The translations under genes were made by a program, and so were the position numbers. This document shows, one piece after another, positions 17,864-26,023 of a DNA stretch of 64,000 nucleotides. The DNA is from Acetobacteraceae bacterium (GTDB lineage: Bacteria; Pseudomonadota; Alphaproteobacteria; Acetobacterales; Acetobacteraceae). The stretch's first letter is position 1, and each line of letters starts with the position of its first letter. Where the stretch lies: the NCBI GenBank assembly GCA_027482245.1, contig JAIXWG010000039.1, positions 62,001 through 126,000 of the forward strand, read 5' to 3'. The notes under the pieces were generated by a model. The model did not search any database. It worked only from the letters and a program-made list of their open reading frames with translations, and was not told where the DNA came from.

Positions 17864-19423
17864 ATGATGCGCCTTGCTGCCGCCCTTCTCGCCTGCGCCC
17901 TGACGACGCCGGCCCTCGCGCAGAACCTCACGGTCGGGATGCAGACGGAGCCCGGGACGCTCGACCCGCAATTCAACCTGCTGGGCTCCAACACCTCCGC
18001 GCTCCGCAACGTCTATGACACGCTGCTGTCGCGCGACCAGAACCTGCAGGTCCGCGCCTCGCTGGCCGAATCCTGGCGCGCGGTGGACGAGACGACGTGG
18101 GAGTTCAAGCTGCGCGCCGGCGTGCGCTTCCATGATGGCAGCCCGCTGACGGCCGAGGACGTGAAGTTCACGATCGAGCGCATCACGCGCGTCGCGAACA
18201 ACCCCAATTCCTACGCCACCTACATCCAGGGCATCCGGGAGGTGCAGGTGGTGGACCCGCTGACGGTCCGCTTCATCACCGAAGGGCCGGTGCCGCTGCT
18301 GCCCACCAACATCTCCAACGTCTTCATCATCTCCGGCGCCAAGGGCGTGCGGACGACGGCGGAGTTCAACACGGGACAGGCGGCGGTTGGCACGGGCCCA
18401 TATCGCCTTTCGGCCTGGCAGCCGGGCCAGCCCTTCGTGCTGGATCGCAATGCGGAGTACTTCGCGGGCCCCGCGCATTGGCAGCGCGTGACCTTCCGCC
18501 CGATCACCAATGACGGTGCCCGCGTCGCGGCGCTGCTCTCGGGCGATGTGGACTTCATCAACGGCGTGCCGCTGCAGGACGTGGCGCGGCTGTCGCAGGG
18601 CCGCACGCGCGTCTTCGGCGGTGCCTCCGCCTATGTCTACATGCTGTTCCCGGAGATCGGGAAGGATACGCTGCCGGGCGTGCGGGATGCCCAGGGCAAC
18701 GCGCTGCCGCGCAACCCCTGGCTCGACCCGCGGGTGCGGGAGGCGATGTCGCTCGCGATCAACCGTGACGCCATCGTGGAGCGCCTGATGGAAGGCCGCG
18801 CGCGCGTGGCGAACCAGGCGGTGCCCGCCGGCTTCTTCGGCCATTCGGACCGCATCCCGCCCGCGCGCTTCGATGCCGACCGCGCCCGCGCCCTGCTGCG
18901 CGAAGCGGGTTATGCGAACGGCTTCCAGACAGGCTTGGCCTGCCCGAACGACCGCTTCGTGAACGACAGCAAGATCTGCGAGGCCGTGGCCCAGCAGCTG
19001 CAGCGTGTCGGCATCCGCGTGGACCTCTCCGCCCAGCCGCGGGCCACCTTCTTCCCGCAGCGCGCGCGGCGCGAATGGCCGCTGCACGCCGCGGGCTGGG
19101 GCAGCCTGACGGGGGAGAGCAGCTACTTCCTCACCAGCCAGATCCACACGCCGAACCGCGACCTCGGCCTCGGCGCCATCAACTACTCCGGCATCTCCGA
19201 TGCGGAGGCCGATACGCTGATCCAGCGCGGGCGCCAGATCCTGGATGATGGCGAGCGCCGCCGGGTGCTGGAGGCCGCGATGGAGCGCACCATCGCGCAG
19301 AACCTAGTCATCCCCATCCTGACCTTCGAGGCGATCTGGGCCGGCCGCGCCGACCGCGTCCGCTTCACGCCGCGGGGTGACGAGGAGACGCTGGCGATCG
19401 AGGTGCAGCCGGCGACGCCGTGA
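17864..19423 (+). CDS. Peptide/nickel-type ABC transporter substrate-binding protein (SBP_bac_5)
   Basis: Periplasmic binding protein of the DppA/OppA class, 519 residues. A signal peptide (MMRLAAALLACALTTPALAQ) is followed by MQTEPGTLDPQFN, typical of the family, then AESWRAVDETTWEFKLRAGVRFHDGSPLTAEDVKFTIERI, the classic SBP_bac_5 core, and GTGPYRLSAWQPGQ. ATG 17864 and ATG 17867 are both possible; GGGAG is five or eight bases upstream respectively. No permease or ATPase is adjacent, so it must share membrane parts encoded elsewhere. It is the first gene of a tight run with an SDR, an MBL hydrolase, an AtzG-like protein and an amidase, suggesting that its ligand is an amide or lactone-containing compound degraded by those enzymes. 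Confidence 0.9.
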   Translation: MMRLAAALLACALTTPALAQNLTVGMQTEPGTLDPQFNLLGSNTSALRNVYDTLLSRDQNLQVRASLAESWRAVDETTWEFKLRAGVRFHDGSPLTAEDVKFTIERITRVANNPNSYATYIQGIREVQVVDPLTVRFITEGPVPLLPTNISNVFIISGAKGVRTTAEFNTGQAAVGTGPYRLSAWQPGQPFVLDRNAEYFAGPAHWQRVTFRPITNDGARVAALLSGDVDFINGVPLQDVARLSQGRTRVFGGASAYVYMLFPEIGKDTLPGVRDAQGNALPRNPWLDPRVREAMSLAINRDAIVERLMEGRARVANQAVPAGFFGHSDRIPPARFDADRARALLREAGYANGFQTGLACPNDRFVNDSKICEAVAQQLQRVGIRVDLSAQPRATFFPQRARREWPLHAAGWGSLTGESSYFLTSQIHTPNRDLGLGAINYSGISDAEADTLIQRGRQILDDGERRRVLEAAMERTIAQNLVIPILTFEAIWAGRADRVRFTPRGDEETLAIEVQPATP

Positions 19424-20175
19424 TGGCGATCGACCTGGCGGGCCGCCGCGCCCTGGTGACGGGCGCGGGGACGGAGGGCATCGGCCGCGCCGCGGCGCGG
19501 ATGCTGGCGCGGGCCGGCGCCCGCGTCGCGGTGCATCACCTGGCGGAGGATGCCGCGGCGGAGGCGCTGGCGGCGGAGGCGGGCGGCGTCGCCTTGCAGG
19601 CGGACCTTGCGGACACCGCCGCGGCGGCCGCGCTGCCGGGGCGCGCGGCGGCGGCGCTGGGCGGGCTCGACATCCTGGTCAGCAATGCGGGCGTGCTGCT
19701 GCGCAAGCCGGTCGCGGAGACGAGCGATGCGGAGTTCGCCCGCGTGCACGCCATCAACCTCGGCGCCGCCTTCGCGCTGGGGCGGGAGGCGGCTTCGCTG
19801 ATGAGGGAAGGCGGGAGGATCGTCTTCACCTCCTCCGTCAACCAGTGGATGCCGAATACGGGGCTGGTGGCCTATGGCTCCTCCAAGGCCGGCATCGGTG
19901 GCCTCACGCGGCAGATGGCGCTGGAACTGGCGCCTTCCGGCATCACCGTGAACGCCGTCGCCCCCGGCACCATCGAGACCGAGTTCAACCGATCGGCGCG
20001 GGAGGATCCGGCCTGGCGGGAGCGCAAGCTGGCGCTGATCCCGGCGGGGCGGACCGGCATGCCGGAGGATGTCGCGGGCGCGATCCTGTTCCTGTGCAGC
20101 GACCTCGCTTCCTATGTGACGGGCACGACGCTGACGGTGGATGGCGGGCTGTCGCTGATGGGGCTGCGCGCATGA
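19423..20175 (+). CDS. Short-chain dehydrogenase/reductase
   Basis: A 250-residue classical SDR. It has the cofactor loop VTGAGTEGIGRA, the SNAG motif (ILVSNAGVL), the catalytic Ser-Tyr-Lys set (FTSSVNQ, then YGSSK), and PG.IETEF after the active site, with DGGLSLMG near the C-terminus as in 3-oxoacyl reductase-like members. NAD(P) preference is not certain. Starts at ATG 19423 overlapping the TGA of the binding-protein gene by one base; a GTG at 19420 is an alternative. The stop overlaps the next gene by ATGA. The substrate, an alcohol or ketone within the presumed pathway, is unknown. Confidence 0.9.
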   Translation: MAIDLAGRRALVTGAGTEGIGRAAARMLARAGARVAVHHLAEDAAAEALAAEAGGVALQADLADTAAAAALPGRAAAALGGLDILVSNAGVLLRKPVAETSDAEFARVHAINLGAAFALGREAASLMREGGRIVFTSSVNQWMPNTGLVAYGSSKAGIGGLTRQMALELAPSGITVNAVAPGTIETEFNRSAREDPAWRERKLALIPAGRTGMPEDVAGAILFLCSDLASYVTGTTLTVDGGLSLMGLRA

Positions 20176-20948
20176 ATTGGGAAGTCCACGCGCTGCGCTA
20201 CGCCGCCGATGGCGCGCGGCGGGCGAACCAGTGGTTTCTGGGGGGCTCGGGTGGCGACGCGCCGATGCCCATCGCCTACCACGCCTTCCTGCTGCGCGGG
20301 CCCGGTGGCGTCATCGCGATGGACACGGCCGCCGATGCCGCGCGCTGCGCCCGCTACGGCAAGGCGGATTTCCGGTCGCTGGAGGGTGCGCTGGCCGCCC
20401 TCCGCACCGCGCCGGCCGAGGTGCGCACGGTCATCCAGACGCATCTCCACTGGGACCATGCCGGGCAGCCCGGCCTGTTCCCGGCGGCGACCTTCCACCT
20501 CCAGGCGCGGGAGATGGCCCACGTCACCGGCCCCGCCATGCGCCACGCCGTGCTGCGCGCGGGCTACGAGACGGCGGACATCAACGCCGCGATCGACCTG
20601 CTCCATGCCGGTCGCCTCGTTCTGCACAAGGGCGAGGTGCGCCTGGCGGAGGGGCTGACGCTGCACCATGTCGGCGGCCATACCGATGGGCTGCAGGTGG
20701 TGCGAGTGCGGACGCGGCGGGGCTGGATGTGCCTGGCCACCGACGCCGTCGCGCATCGCGCCAACCTCGAACGTCGCATCCCCTTTCCCGCGATCTTCCA
20801 TGTCGGCGACGCGCTCGATGGCTTCGAGACGGTGCTCTCGCTGGCCGACTCGCCGGACCTTGTCATCCCCGGCCACGACCCCTGGGTGACGGAGGCGCAT
20901 CCGGCCTCCGCGCCGGGGACCGAGGGCTGGCTTGCGCGGCTCGACTGA
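20172..20948 (+). CDS. MBL-fold metallohydrolase, AHL lactonase-like
   Basis: 258 residues with the metallo-beta-lactamase fold. The dinuclear zinc motif is complete: His91, His93, Asp95 and His96 in QTHLHWDHAG, a later His in HHVGGHTDG near residue 171, Asp in LATDAVAH near 191, and the final His in VIPGHDPWV. The arrangement without a Tat or Sec signal is that of the cytoplasmic AttM/AiiA-like N-acyl homoserine lactonase branch, which hydrolyses lactones and sometimes other esters. Overlaps the SDR stop by four bases. In this operon the likely role is opening of a lactone or cyclic product formed by the SDR; quorum quenching is an alternative. Confidence 0.87.
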   Translation: MNWEVHALRYAADGARRANQWFLGGSGGDAPMPIAYHAFLLRGPGGVIAMDTAADAARCARYGKADFRSLEGALAALRTAPAEVRTVIQTHLHWDHAGQPGLFPAATFHLQAREMAHVTGPAMRHAVLRAGYETADINAAIDLLHAGRLVLHKGEVRLAEGLTLHHVGGHTDGLQVVRVRTRRGWMCLATDAVAHRANLERRIPFPAIFHVGDALDGFETVLSLADSPDLVIPGHDPWVTEAHPASAPGTEGWLARLD

Positions 20949-20961
20949 AAGGCGATACCCC

Positions 20962-21147
20962 ATGGCCGACCCCATGCCCGAGGCCGTCTTCGATGCGCTG
21001 ATGGCCCGCGCCGGCATTGCGCTGGATCCGGAGGGGCGGGAGAGCGTGCTCGGCGCCACCCCCCTCTTCATGGCGCTGATCGAGCGGCTTCACGCGCCGC
21101 GGCCGGTCGAGGTCGAGCCCGCCTCCGTCTTCGCGCCCCGCCGATGA
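20962..21147 (+). CDS. AtzG-like small amidase partner (DUF4089)
   Basis: A 61-residue protein with no signal. The N-terminal half is helical (AVFDALMARAGIALDPEGRE) and the C-terminus ends EPASVFAPRR, the EPA.VF.P tail typical of AtzG, the small GatC-like partner of the amidase AtzE (1-carboxybiuret hydrolase). The start ATG at 20962 follows AAAGGCG and the stop overlaps the amidase start by ATGA. Known AtzG is needed for AtzE stability; by position this protein should do the same for the following amidase. Short length makes homology calls weak, so the match rests on the tail and the neighbour. Confidence 0.72.
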   Translation: MADPMPEAVFDALMARAGIALDPEGRESVLGATPLFMALIERLHAPRPVEVEPASVFAPRR

Positions 21148-22532
21148 CCGCGCCGCCCGGCACGCTGGCGGAGGCCGCGCGGCTGATCGCGGCGAGGGCG
21201 CTGTCCCCCGTCGAACTCACGGAGGCCGCGCTGGCGCGGGCGGAGGCGTTGAACCCGCGGCTGCACGCCTTCATCCGCGTCACCGCCGACCTGACGCGGC
21301 GCCAGGCGAGGGAGGCCGAGGCGCGGCAGATGGCGGGCGCGCTGCGCGGGCCGCTGGATGGCATTCCCGTCGCGCACAAGGACCTCTACGAGACCGCCGG
21401 GGTGGAGACGACGGCGCATTCGCGCATCCTGCTCGGCCATGTGCCGGCGCGGGATTCGGCGCCGGTCGCGGCCTGGGCGGCGGGCGGGGCGGTGATGCTC
21501 GGCAAGCTCGCGACGCATGAATTCGCCAGCGGCGGTCCCTCCTTCGACCTGCCCTGGCCGCCGCCGCGCAATCCCTGGGACACGGAGCGCGCGACGGGCG
21601 GTTCCTCCTCCGGCACCGGCGCTGCCGTCGCGGCCGGGATCATCCTGGGCGGCACGGGGTCCGATACCGGCGGCTCCATCCGCCTGCCGGCCGCCTGGTG
21701 CGGGATCGCGGGGGTGAAGCCGACCTTCGGCCTGTGCAGCCGCCGCGGCGTGCTTCCGCTGTCGCACAGCCTCGACACGGTCGGACCCATGGCCTGGACG
21801 GTGGAGGATTGCGCCATCCTGCTGCAGGCCCTGGTGGGGCATGACCCGGAGGACCCGTCCTCCGCCGACCGGCCGGCGCCCGACCTTCTGTCGGGCATCG
21901 GGCAGGGCGTGCGCGGACTGCGCATCGGCGTGGTGCGCCATTTCCACGAGACGGACCTGCCGGCGAAGCCTGGCGTGCTGGCGGGGATCGAGCGGCTGGT
22001 CGCGGTGCTGCGCGCGGAAGGCGCGGAGGTCCGCGACATCGCGCTACCGCCGCTGCGGGACTTCCACGCGGTCTGCTGGGTGGTGCTGATGGCGGAGGCG
22101 CTGGCGATCCACCAGCCCTGGCTGCAGACCCGCTTCCACGAGTATGGCCGGAACCTGCGCGAACGCCTCTCCATCGCGGCGCTCATCACCGGCGCCGACT
22201 ATGTCCAGGCGCAGCGCCGCCGGCGCGAACTCTGCGATGCCGTCGCGGCGGCGATGGCGGATTGCGACCTGCTGGTCACGGCGGGGCAGCCCGGGGAGGC
22301 GCCGCCGCTCCGCAACCTCGGCACCTGGGCGACGCTGCAGGGGCCGAACTTCACCGCGCCCTTCAACGTCACGGGCCAGCCCGTCGTCTCGGTCTGCACG
22401 GGCTATGGGGAGGGCGGGCTGCCCGTCGGCGCGCAGATCGTCGGCCGGCCCTTCGAGGATGCGCTGGCGCTCCGCGCCGGCCATGCCTTCGAACGCGCGA
22501 CGGCGGGGGAGAGGCGGCGGCCCGCGCTGTGA
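21144..22532 (+). CDS. Amidase-signature hydrolase, AtzE/GatA-like
   Basis: A 462-residue amidase-signature enzyme. The Ser-cisSer-Lys triad is intact: Lys79 in IPVAHKDLY, cis-Ser154 in GGSSSGTGAAVAAG and nucleophile Ser178 in GSDTGGSIRLPAAWCG. The sequence begins after an AtzG-like gene, and the pairing suggests a carboxybiuret-hydrolase-like heteromer rather than GatCAB (no GatB here). It is last in the five-gene run starting at 17864, whose product would be taken up, reduced or oxidised, lactone-opened and de-amidated. The stop sits inside a hairpin facing the convergent ABC transporter genes. Confidence 0.92.
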   Translation: MTAPPGTLAEAARLIAARALSPVELTEAALARAEALNPRLHAFIRVTADLTRRQAREAEARQMAGALRGPLDGIPVAHKDLYETAGVETTAHSRILLGHVPARDSAPVAAWAAGGAVMLGKLATHEFASGGPSFDLPWPPPRNPWDTERATGGSSSGTGAAVAAGIILGGTGSDTGGSIRLPAAWCGIAGVKPTFGLCSRRGVLPLSHSLDTVGPMAWTVEDCAILLQALVGHDPEDPSSADRPAPDLLSGIGQGVRGLRIGVVRHFHETDLPAKPGVLAGIERLVAVLRAEGAEVRDIALPPLRDFHAVCWVVLMAEALAIHQPWLQTRFHEYGRNLRERLSIAALITGADYVQAQRRRRELCDAVAAAMADCDLLVTAGQPGEAPPLRNLGTWATLQGPNFTAPFNVTGQPVVSVCTGYGEGGLPVGAQIVGRPFEDALALRAGHAFERATAGERRRPAL

Positions 22533-22540
22533 CGGGCCGC
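22517..22540. terminator. Hairpin at the convergent end of the amidase and ABC operons
   Basis: GCGGCCCG at 22517-22524 pairs with CGGGCCGC at 22533-22540 around an eight-base loop that contains the amidase stop codon. It lies six bases from the end of the opposing ATPase gene and could end transcripts in both directions. Confidence 0.4.
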
Positions 22541-22545
22541 GAGCG

Positions 22546-23322
22546 TCACGCCATGCCGAGCAGCCCGTAGATGCGCCGGGAATAGGCGCCGAAGGCCTCG
22601 CTGGTCTTGAGCTCCAGCGTGCGCTGGGCTGGCAGGTCGATCGGGATGTCGGCCGCCATGCGCGCGGGCCCGGCGGTGAGGACGACGACGCGCTGGCCGA
22701 GGAACACCGCTTCCCCGATGCCATGCGTCACCAGGACGATGGTCTTGCCGCTCTGCTCCCAGATGCGGAGCAGCTCGACATTCATGCGCTCCCGCGTCAG
22801 CGCGTCGAGCGCACCGAAGGGCTCATCCATCAGCACCAGCTTCGGGTCATGTACGAGTGACCGCGCGATGGCGACGCGTTGCTGCATGCCGCCGGAGAGT
22901 TCGTAGGGATACTTCCGCTCGGCGTTGGACAGGCCGACCAGGTTCAGCAGGTCCCGCGCGCGCTCCCGGCTCTCCTTCATCGGCAGGCCCAGGATCTCGG
23001 CGGGCAGCAGCACATTCTCCAGCACCCGGCGCCACTTCAGCAGCAGTGGCTGCTGGAAGGCGATGCCGACATCGCGGCCGGGTTCGAAGCGGTTGCCGCC
23101 GCCGATGGCGACGGTGGAGCCGGTATCGGCGTCCAGCAGCCCGGCCAGGATGCGCAGCAGCGTCGATTTCCCGCAGCCGGAGGGCCCGACCAGGCAGACG
23201 AATTCGCCGGCGCGAACATCGAAGCTGGCATCCGTCAGCGCCTTGAAGTCGGTGCCGTCGCGCCGGAAGGTCTTGGCGACGTTGCGGAGGTGGATGAAGG
23301 GATTCTCAGCCGAGACGGGCAT
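22546..23322 (-). CDS. NitT/TauT-family ABC transporter ATP-binding protein
   Basis: A 258-residue ATPase (SsuB/TauB class). Walker A GPSGCGKST, Q-loop FQQPLLLKW, signature ELSGGMQQR, Walker B LVLMDEPFGALD and the switch His in VLVTHGIGEAV are all present. The start at 23322 is chosen to give the family N-terminus (NPFIHLRNVAKTF) and overlaps the permease stop by 17 bp. Last gene of a binding protein-permease-ATPase operon preceded by a TetR-type operator. Confidence 0.95.
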   Translation of the reverse strand: MPVSAENPFIHLRNVAKTFRRDGTDFKALTDASFDVRAGEFVCLVGPSGCGKSTLLRILAGLLDADTGSTVAIGGGNRFEPGRDVGIAFQQPLLLKWRRVLENVLLPAEILGLPMKESRERARDLLNLVGLSNAERKYPYELSGGMQQRVAIARSLVHDPKLVLMDEPFGALDALTRERMNVELLRIWEQSGKTIVLVTHGIGEAVFLGQRVVVLTAGPARMAADIPIDLPAQRTLELKTSEAFGAYSRRIYGLLGMA

Positions 23323-24076
23323 CGCGCACCACCACCAGCGCCTCGAGCGCCGCAACGAGGCCGTAGAGAAGGATGCCGATGGCGCTGATGAGCAGCACGG
23401 CCATCATCATCCCCGCGGTATCGAGGCGCACCTGTACCTGGAGCATGAGGTAGCCGAGCCCGGCCTCCGACCCGATGAACTCGCCGACGATCGCGCCAGC
23501 GACGGCAAGGACGGCGCCGACCTTCATGCCGGAGAAGAGGTAGGGCAGCGACCCCGGCAGCTGGATACGCGTGAAGATCTGCCAGCGCGTGGCGCGCAGC
23601 GCGGCCACGAGTTCCAGCAGTTCCGGCTCCGTCTCCCGCAGCCCGCGCAGCGTGGTCAGCAGGATGGGGAAGAAGGCGATGGCGAAGGCGATGACGATGT
23701 TGGTGACGATGCCATAGCTCATCCACACGATGACGAGCGGGCCGAGCGCCACCTTCGGGATCATGTTGAAGGTGATCAGCAGCGGCATCAGCAGCGCGAG
23801 GCCGAGGCGGCTCCAGGTGAAGAGCATGGCGAGCAACACGCCGAGGATCGTCGCCAGCGTGAAGCCGCCGATGATCTCCACCGCCGTCACCGCCGTGTTC
23901 GTCCACCAGTCGTAGTTGGGGCGGCCGAGCGTCGCGAGCGTTGCGAGCGGCGAGGGCAGGATGAAGGGCGGCACCTTGCCGAGATCGACGATGAGCTGCC
24001 AGGCGAGGATGGCGAGCGCGTGGGCGAGCACCGCGATGCCCGCCACGCGCCAGCGCCGGCGGCGTGCCGCATCCAT
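23306..24076 (-). CDS. NitT/TauT-family ABC transporter permease
   Basis: A 256-residue inner-membrane permease with about six hydrophobic segments (SsuC/TauC class). The EAA-type loop contacting the ATPase is ELVAALRATRWQIFTRIQLPGSLPYLFSGMK, with the Gly-rich core of the class. FILPSPLAT near the N-terminus is a family signature. It begins two bases after the binding-protein gene and overlaps the ATPase gene, so all three are one operon. Confidence 0.94.
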   Translation of the reverse strand: MDAARRRRWRVAGIAVLAHALAILAWQLIVDLGKVPPFILPSPLATLATLGRPNYDWWTNTAVTAVEIIGGFTLATILGVLLAMLFTWSRLGLALLMPLLITFNMIPKVALGPLVIVWMSYGIVTNIVIAFAIAFFPILLTTLRGLRETEPELLELVAALRATRWQIFTRIQLPGSLPYLFSGMKVGAVLAVAGAIVGEFIGSEAGLGYLMLQVQVRLDTAGMMMAVLLISAIGILLYGLVAALEALVVVRDARLG

Positions 24077-24077
24077 C

Positions 24078-25067
24078 TCAGCGGGACGCGGGCAGGCGCA
24101 GCGTCGTGTCGAGCAGCGCGTTGGTGGCGACGGCCTCGGCCTCGAAGGGCTGGGCGAGTTCGAAGGTCTCCCGCACCACGGCCAGGTCGGCGCGGACGCG
24201 TTCCGGCGTCATCCAGCCGAAGGCGCGGTTGCGGAAATCATCATCGTCGAACAGGGCGGTGACGGTGAGGTTCCAGTTCTGCATCTCCTCCTCCGCCTTC
24301 ATGCCGGAAACGGCGGCGGTCATGGCGGCGATGCAGGGGGCCGGCGTCTCGATGCAGCGGAGATAGGCGCGCTGCGTGATGCGGGTGACGGCGCGGGCGG
24401 TGTCCGGCTTCTCCCGCAGGAAGCGGCCATTGGCGATCAGGCTGTTGCCGTAGAGGTTCAGGCCGAGTGAGCGCCAGGAGGCGAAGCCGAGCTGCGCGCC
24501 GATCTCGCGTTCCATGATGTAGTGGTAGTTGTAGAAGAAGGTCGTGCCATCGACCTGGCGTGAGATCAGCGCGGCGGGCTTGGCGGCCGGGTTGATGTTC
24601 ACCCAGGTGACCGAATTCGCATCCATGCCCATGCGCCGCGCGATGGCCGGCCACATGACGCGCGCGGCGTCGCCGGGCGGATTGCCGAGGCGGCGGCCCG
24701 CGAAATCCCGCACCGAGGTGATGCCGGAGGAGCGCAGCCAGTAGAAGCCCTGCGGCGAGTTGGCGAAGATGTTCATCACGGCCGTCAGGTCGGCCCCCGC
24801 GCCGCGGGCGACCATGACGGAGCCGAGGTCGGAGATGCCCATTTCCGCCCCAGCGCCGACGCGGGCGGCGGAGGCGCCGGAGCCGCGGCCGATCTCGAGC
24901 CGCACATCGGCGCCGGCTTCCCGGTACCAGCCCTGCTGGATGGCGTAATAGATCGGCGCGTGGTCGCCCGACGGGATCCAGTTCAGCACCAGCGTGACGC
25001 GTTCCTGCGCCGCCGCGGGCATGGCGAGACCCAACGCGGCCAGCGCCGCCGCAAACCACCGTCCCAT
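24078..25067 (-). CDS. NitT/TauT-family (NMT1/THI5-like) substrate-binding protein
   Basis: A 329-residue periplasmic protein; signal MGRWFAAALAALGLAMPAAA, then LVLNWIPSGDHAPIYYAIQQGWYREAG, the signature of the NMT1/THI5-like group that includes binding proteins for pyrimidines, riboflavin and sulphonates. GGAGGG lies six bases before the start. A 20-bp palindrome centred about 47 bp upstream of the start codon matches the one ahead of coxL and next to tetR, so this operon is probably regulated by that TetR protein. The ligand is not known; a nitrogen heterocycle would fit the co-regulated molybdenum hydroxylase. Confidence 0.92.
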   Translation of the reverse strand: MGRWFAAALAALGLAMPAAAQERVTLVLNWIPSGDHAPIYYAIQQGWYREAGADVRLEIGRGSGASAARVGAGAEMGISDLGSVMVARGAGADLTAVMNIFANSPQGFYWLRSSGITSVRDFAGRRLGNPPGDAARVMWPAIARRMGMDANSVTWVNINPAAKPAALISRQVDGTTFFYNYHYIMEREIGAQLGFASWRSLGLNLYGNSLIANGRFLREKPDTARAVTRITQRAYLRCIETPAPCIAAMTAAVSGMKAEEEMQNWNLTVTALFDDDDFRNRAFGWMTPERVRADLAVVRETFELAQPFEAEAVATNALLDTTLRLPASR

Positions 25068-25104
25068 GGCCGTCCCTCCGCTTGGCGGTTGTTGCCGCCT
25101 GGTT

Positions 25105-25124
25105 CAGATTAAGTAGTTAATCAA
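25105..25124. promoter_or_regulatory. Probable TetR operator upstream of the NitT/TauT operon
   Basis: Reads CAGATTAAGTAGTTAATCAA on the plus strand, i.e. TTGATTAA-N4-TTAATCTG on the minus strand: 18 of 20 positions outside the spacer fit a TTGATTAA-N4-TTAATCAA palindrome, two in one outer arm do not. It is 38-57 bp upstream of the binding-protein start, where a repressor would block transcription. Confidence 0.7.
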
Positions 25125-25149
25125 TCCTATGCAGCGGCAGCGGCCCGGG

Positions 25150-25848
25150 TCAAGCCGGGTTTTGTGGCGGCGGCAGGCGCTGGGTCCCATCCGCGCCATG
25201 GCGGAGGTAGCTGAGGACGACATCCACGATGTGCCGGCGCCGCCTTTCGCGCCGCGCGCGCGCATTCAGGTCGCTGCGCAGGATGACGCCGAGGGTGTGG
25301 CGGTTGGAGAGGTAGAAGTAGGACAGGCCGGTGATGGTGATGAACAGCTCCTGGGCATCGACCTCCGCCCGGAAGACGCCCAGCGCCCGGCCGCGTTCCA
25401 CCTGGCGTTCGATGATGGCCAGCAGCGGGTCATAGAAATGCGCGATGCGTTCGGAATCGCGGATGTGCTCGGCGTGGTGGATGTTTTCCGTGGACAGCAG
25501 GCGGATCACGTCGTCGGAGGCAACGAATAGGTCGAAGGTCGCTTCCGTCAGGCGGCGGATCGCGTCTTCCGGCGCCAGGGCCTCCAACTCCAGGTCGCCG
25601 TGATGGGCGCGGACATCGGCGTAGACATCCTCCATCACCGCGACGAAGAGCCGCTCCTTGGACCCGAAATAGTGATAGAGCAGGTTGGGATTGACGCCGG
25701 CGGCACGGACGATGCTGTCGGTGCGGGCGCCGGCGAAGCCCTTGGCGGCGAATTCCTGGCGGGCGGCGGCCAGGATGCGGCGCTGGCTTTCGCCCGGCGG
25801 GCGGGTGGCCTGGCCCGGTCGGCGGCGCTTCGTCGTTTCGGCATCCAT
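25150..25848 (-). CDS. TetR/AcrR-family transcriptional regulator
   Basis: A 232-residue repressor. The N-terminal helix-turn-helix is complete: RRILAAARQEFAAKGFAGART, then SIVRAAGVNPNLLYHYFGSKERLFVAV. The C-terminal helical domain (from about residue 80) resembles the RutR/TetR_C group with FYDPLLAIIERQVERGRALGVFR. Start 25848 gives a Lys/Arg-rich leader before the HTH; an in-frame ATG at 25890 would add 14 residues. It lies between the ABC operon and coxL, and the two matching palindromes at 25105 and 25932 bracket it, so its own regulon can be read locally. Effector unknown, perhaps a purine, pyrimidine or related heterocycle. Confidence 0.93.
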   Translation of the reverse strand: MDAETTKRRRPGQATRPPGESQRRILAAARQEFAAKGFAGARTDSIVRAAGVNPNLLYHYFGSKERLFVAVMEDVYADVRAHHGDLELEALAPEDAIRRLTEATFDLFVASDDVIRLLSTENIHHAEHIRDSERIAHFYDPLLAIIERQVERGRALGVFRAEVDAQELFITITGLSYFYLSNRHTLGVILRSDLNARARRERRRRHIVDVVLSYLRHGADGTQRLPPPQNPA

Positions 25849-25931
25849 GGATGATCGTATTCCCGCAGCGCCGATCCGGCGCAAGCCCAACCCGCGTCCT
25901 GCTTGACCATGCCGGCGGCGGCAGCCTAGGC

Positions 25932-25951
25932 TTGATTAATCAGTTAATCAA
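25932..25951. promoter_or_regulatory. Probable TetR operator between tetR and coxL
   Basis: TTGATTAATCAGTTAATCAA: perfect 8-bp inverted repeat with a 4-bp spacer, in a strongly AT-rich island inside 70% G+C DNA. It is 84 bp upstream of tetR and 69 bp upstream of coxL, so it could control both. The arms equal those of the site at 25105. Confidence 0.78.
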
Positions 25952-25990
25952 CGCGCGCCGGGGCCGACCCGGCGCCAGGGGAAACGCCGC

Positions 25991-26023
25991 ATGCCGCGCA
26001 GCCGCAGCAGGGCTCTCTCATGA
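25991..26023 (+). CDS. Possible 10-residue leader peptide coupled to coxL
   Basis: A short reading frame MPRSRSRALS with a strong AGGGGAAA ribosome site six bases before its ATG. Its stop codon overlaps the coxL start as ATGA, whereas coxL itself has only a weak ribosome site. Such an arrangement usually means translational coupling. It is too short to judge by composition, so it may be chance. Confidence 0.4.
   Translation: MPRSRSRALS

Noticed and set aside
15658..18009. Long antisense open frame opposite iorAB
   Set aside because: Its Arg/His/Gly/Asp-rich product is typical of high-GC antisense shadows; the plus strand codes a full IorAB with motifs. Similar long frames opposite serA, coxL, the triple-SBP genes and others were dropped for the same reason.
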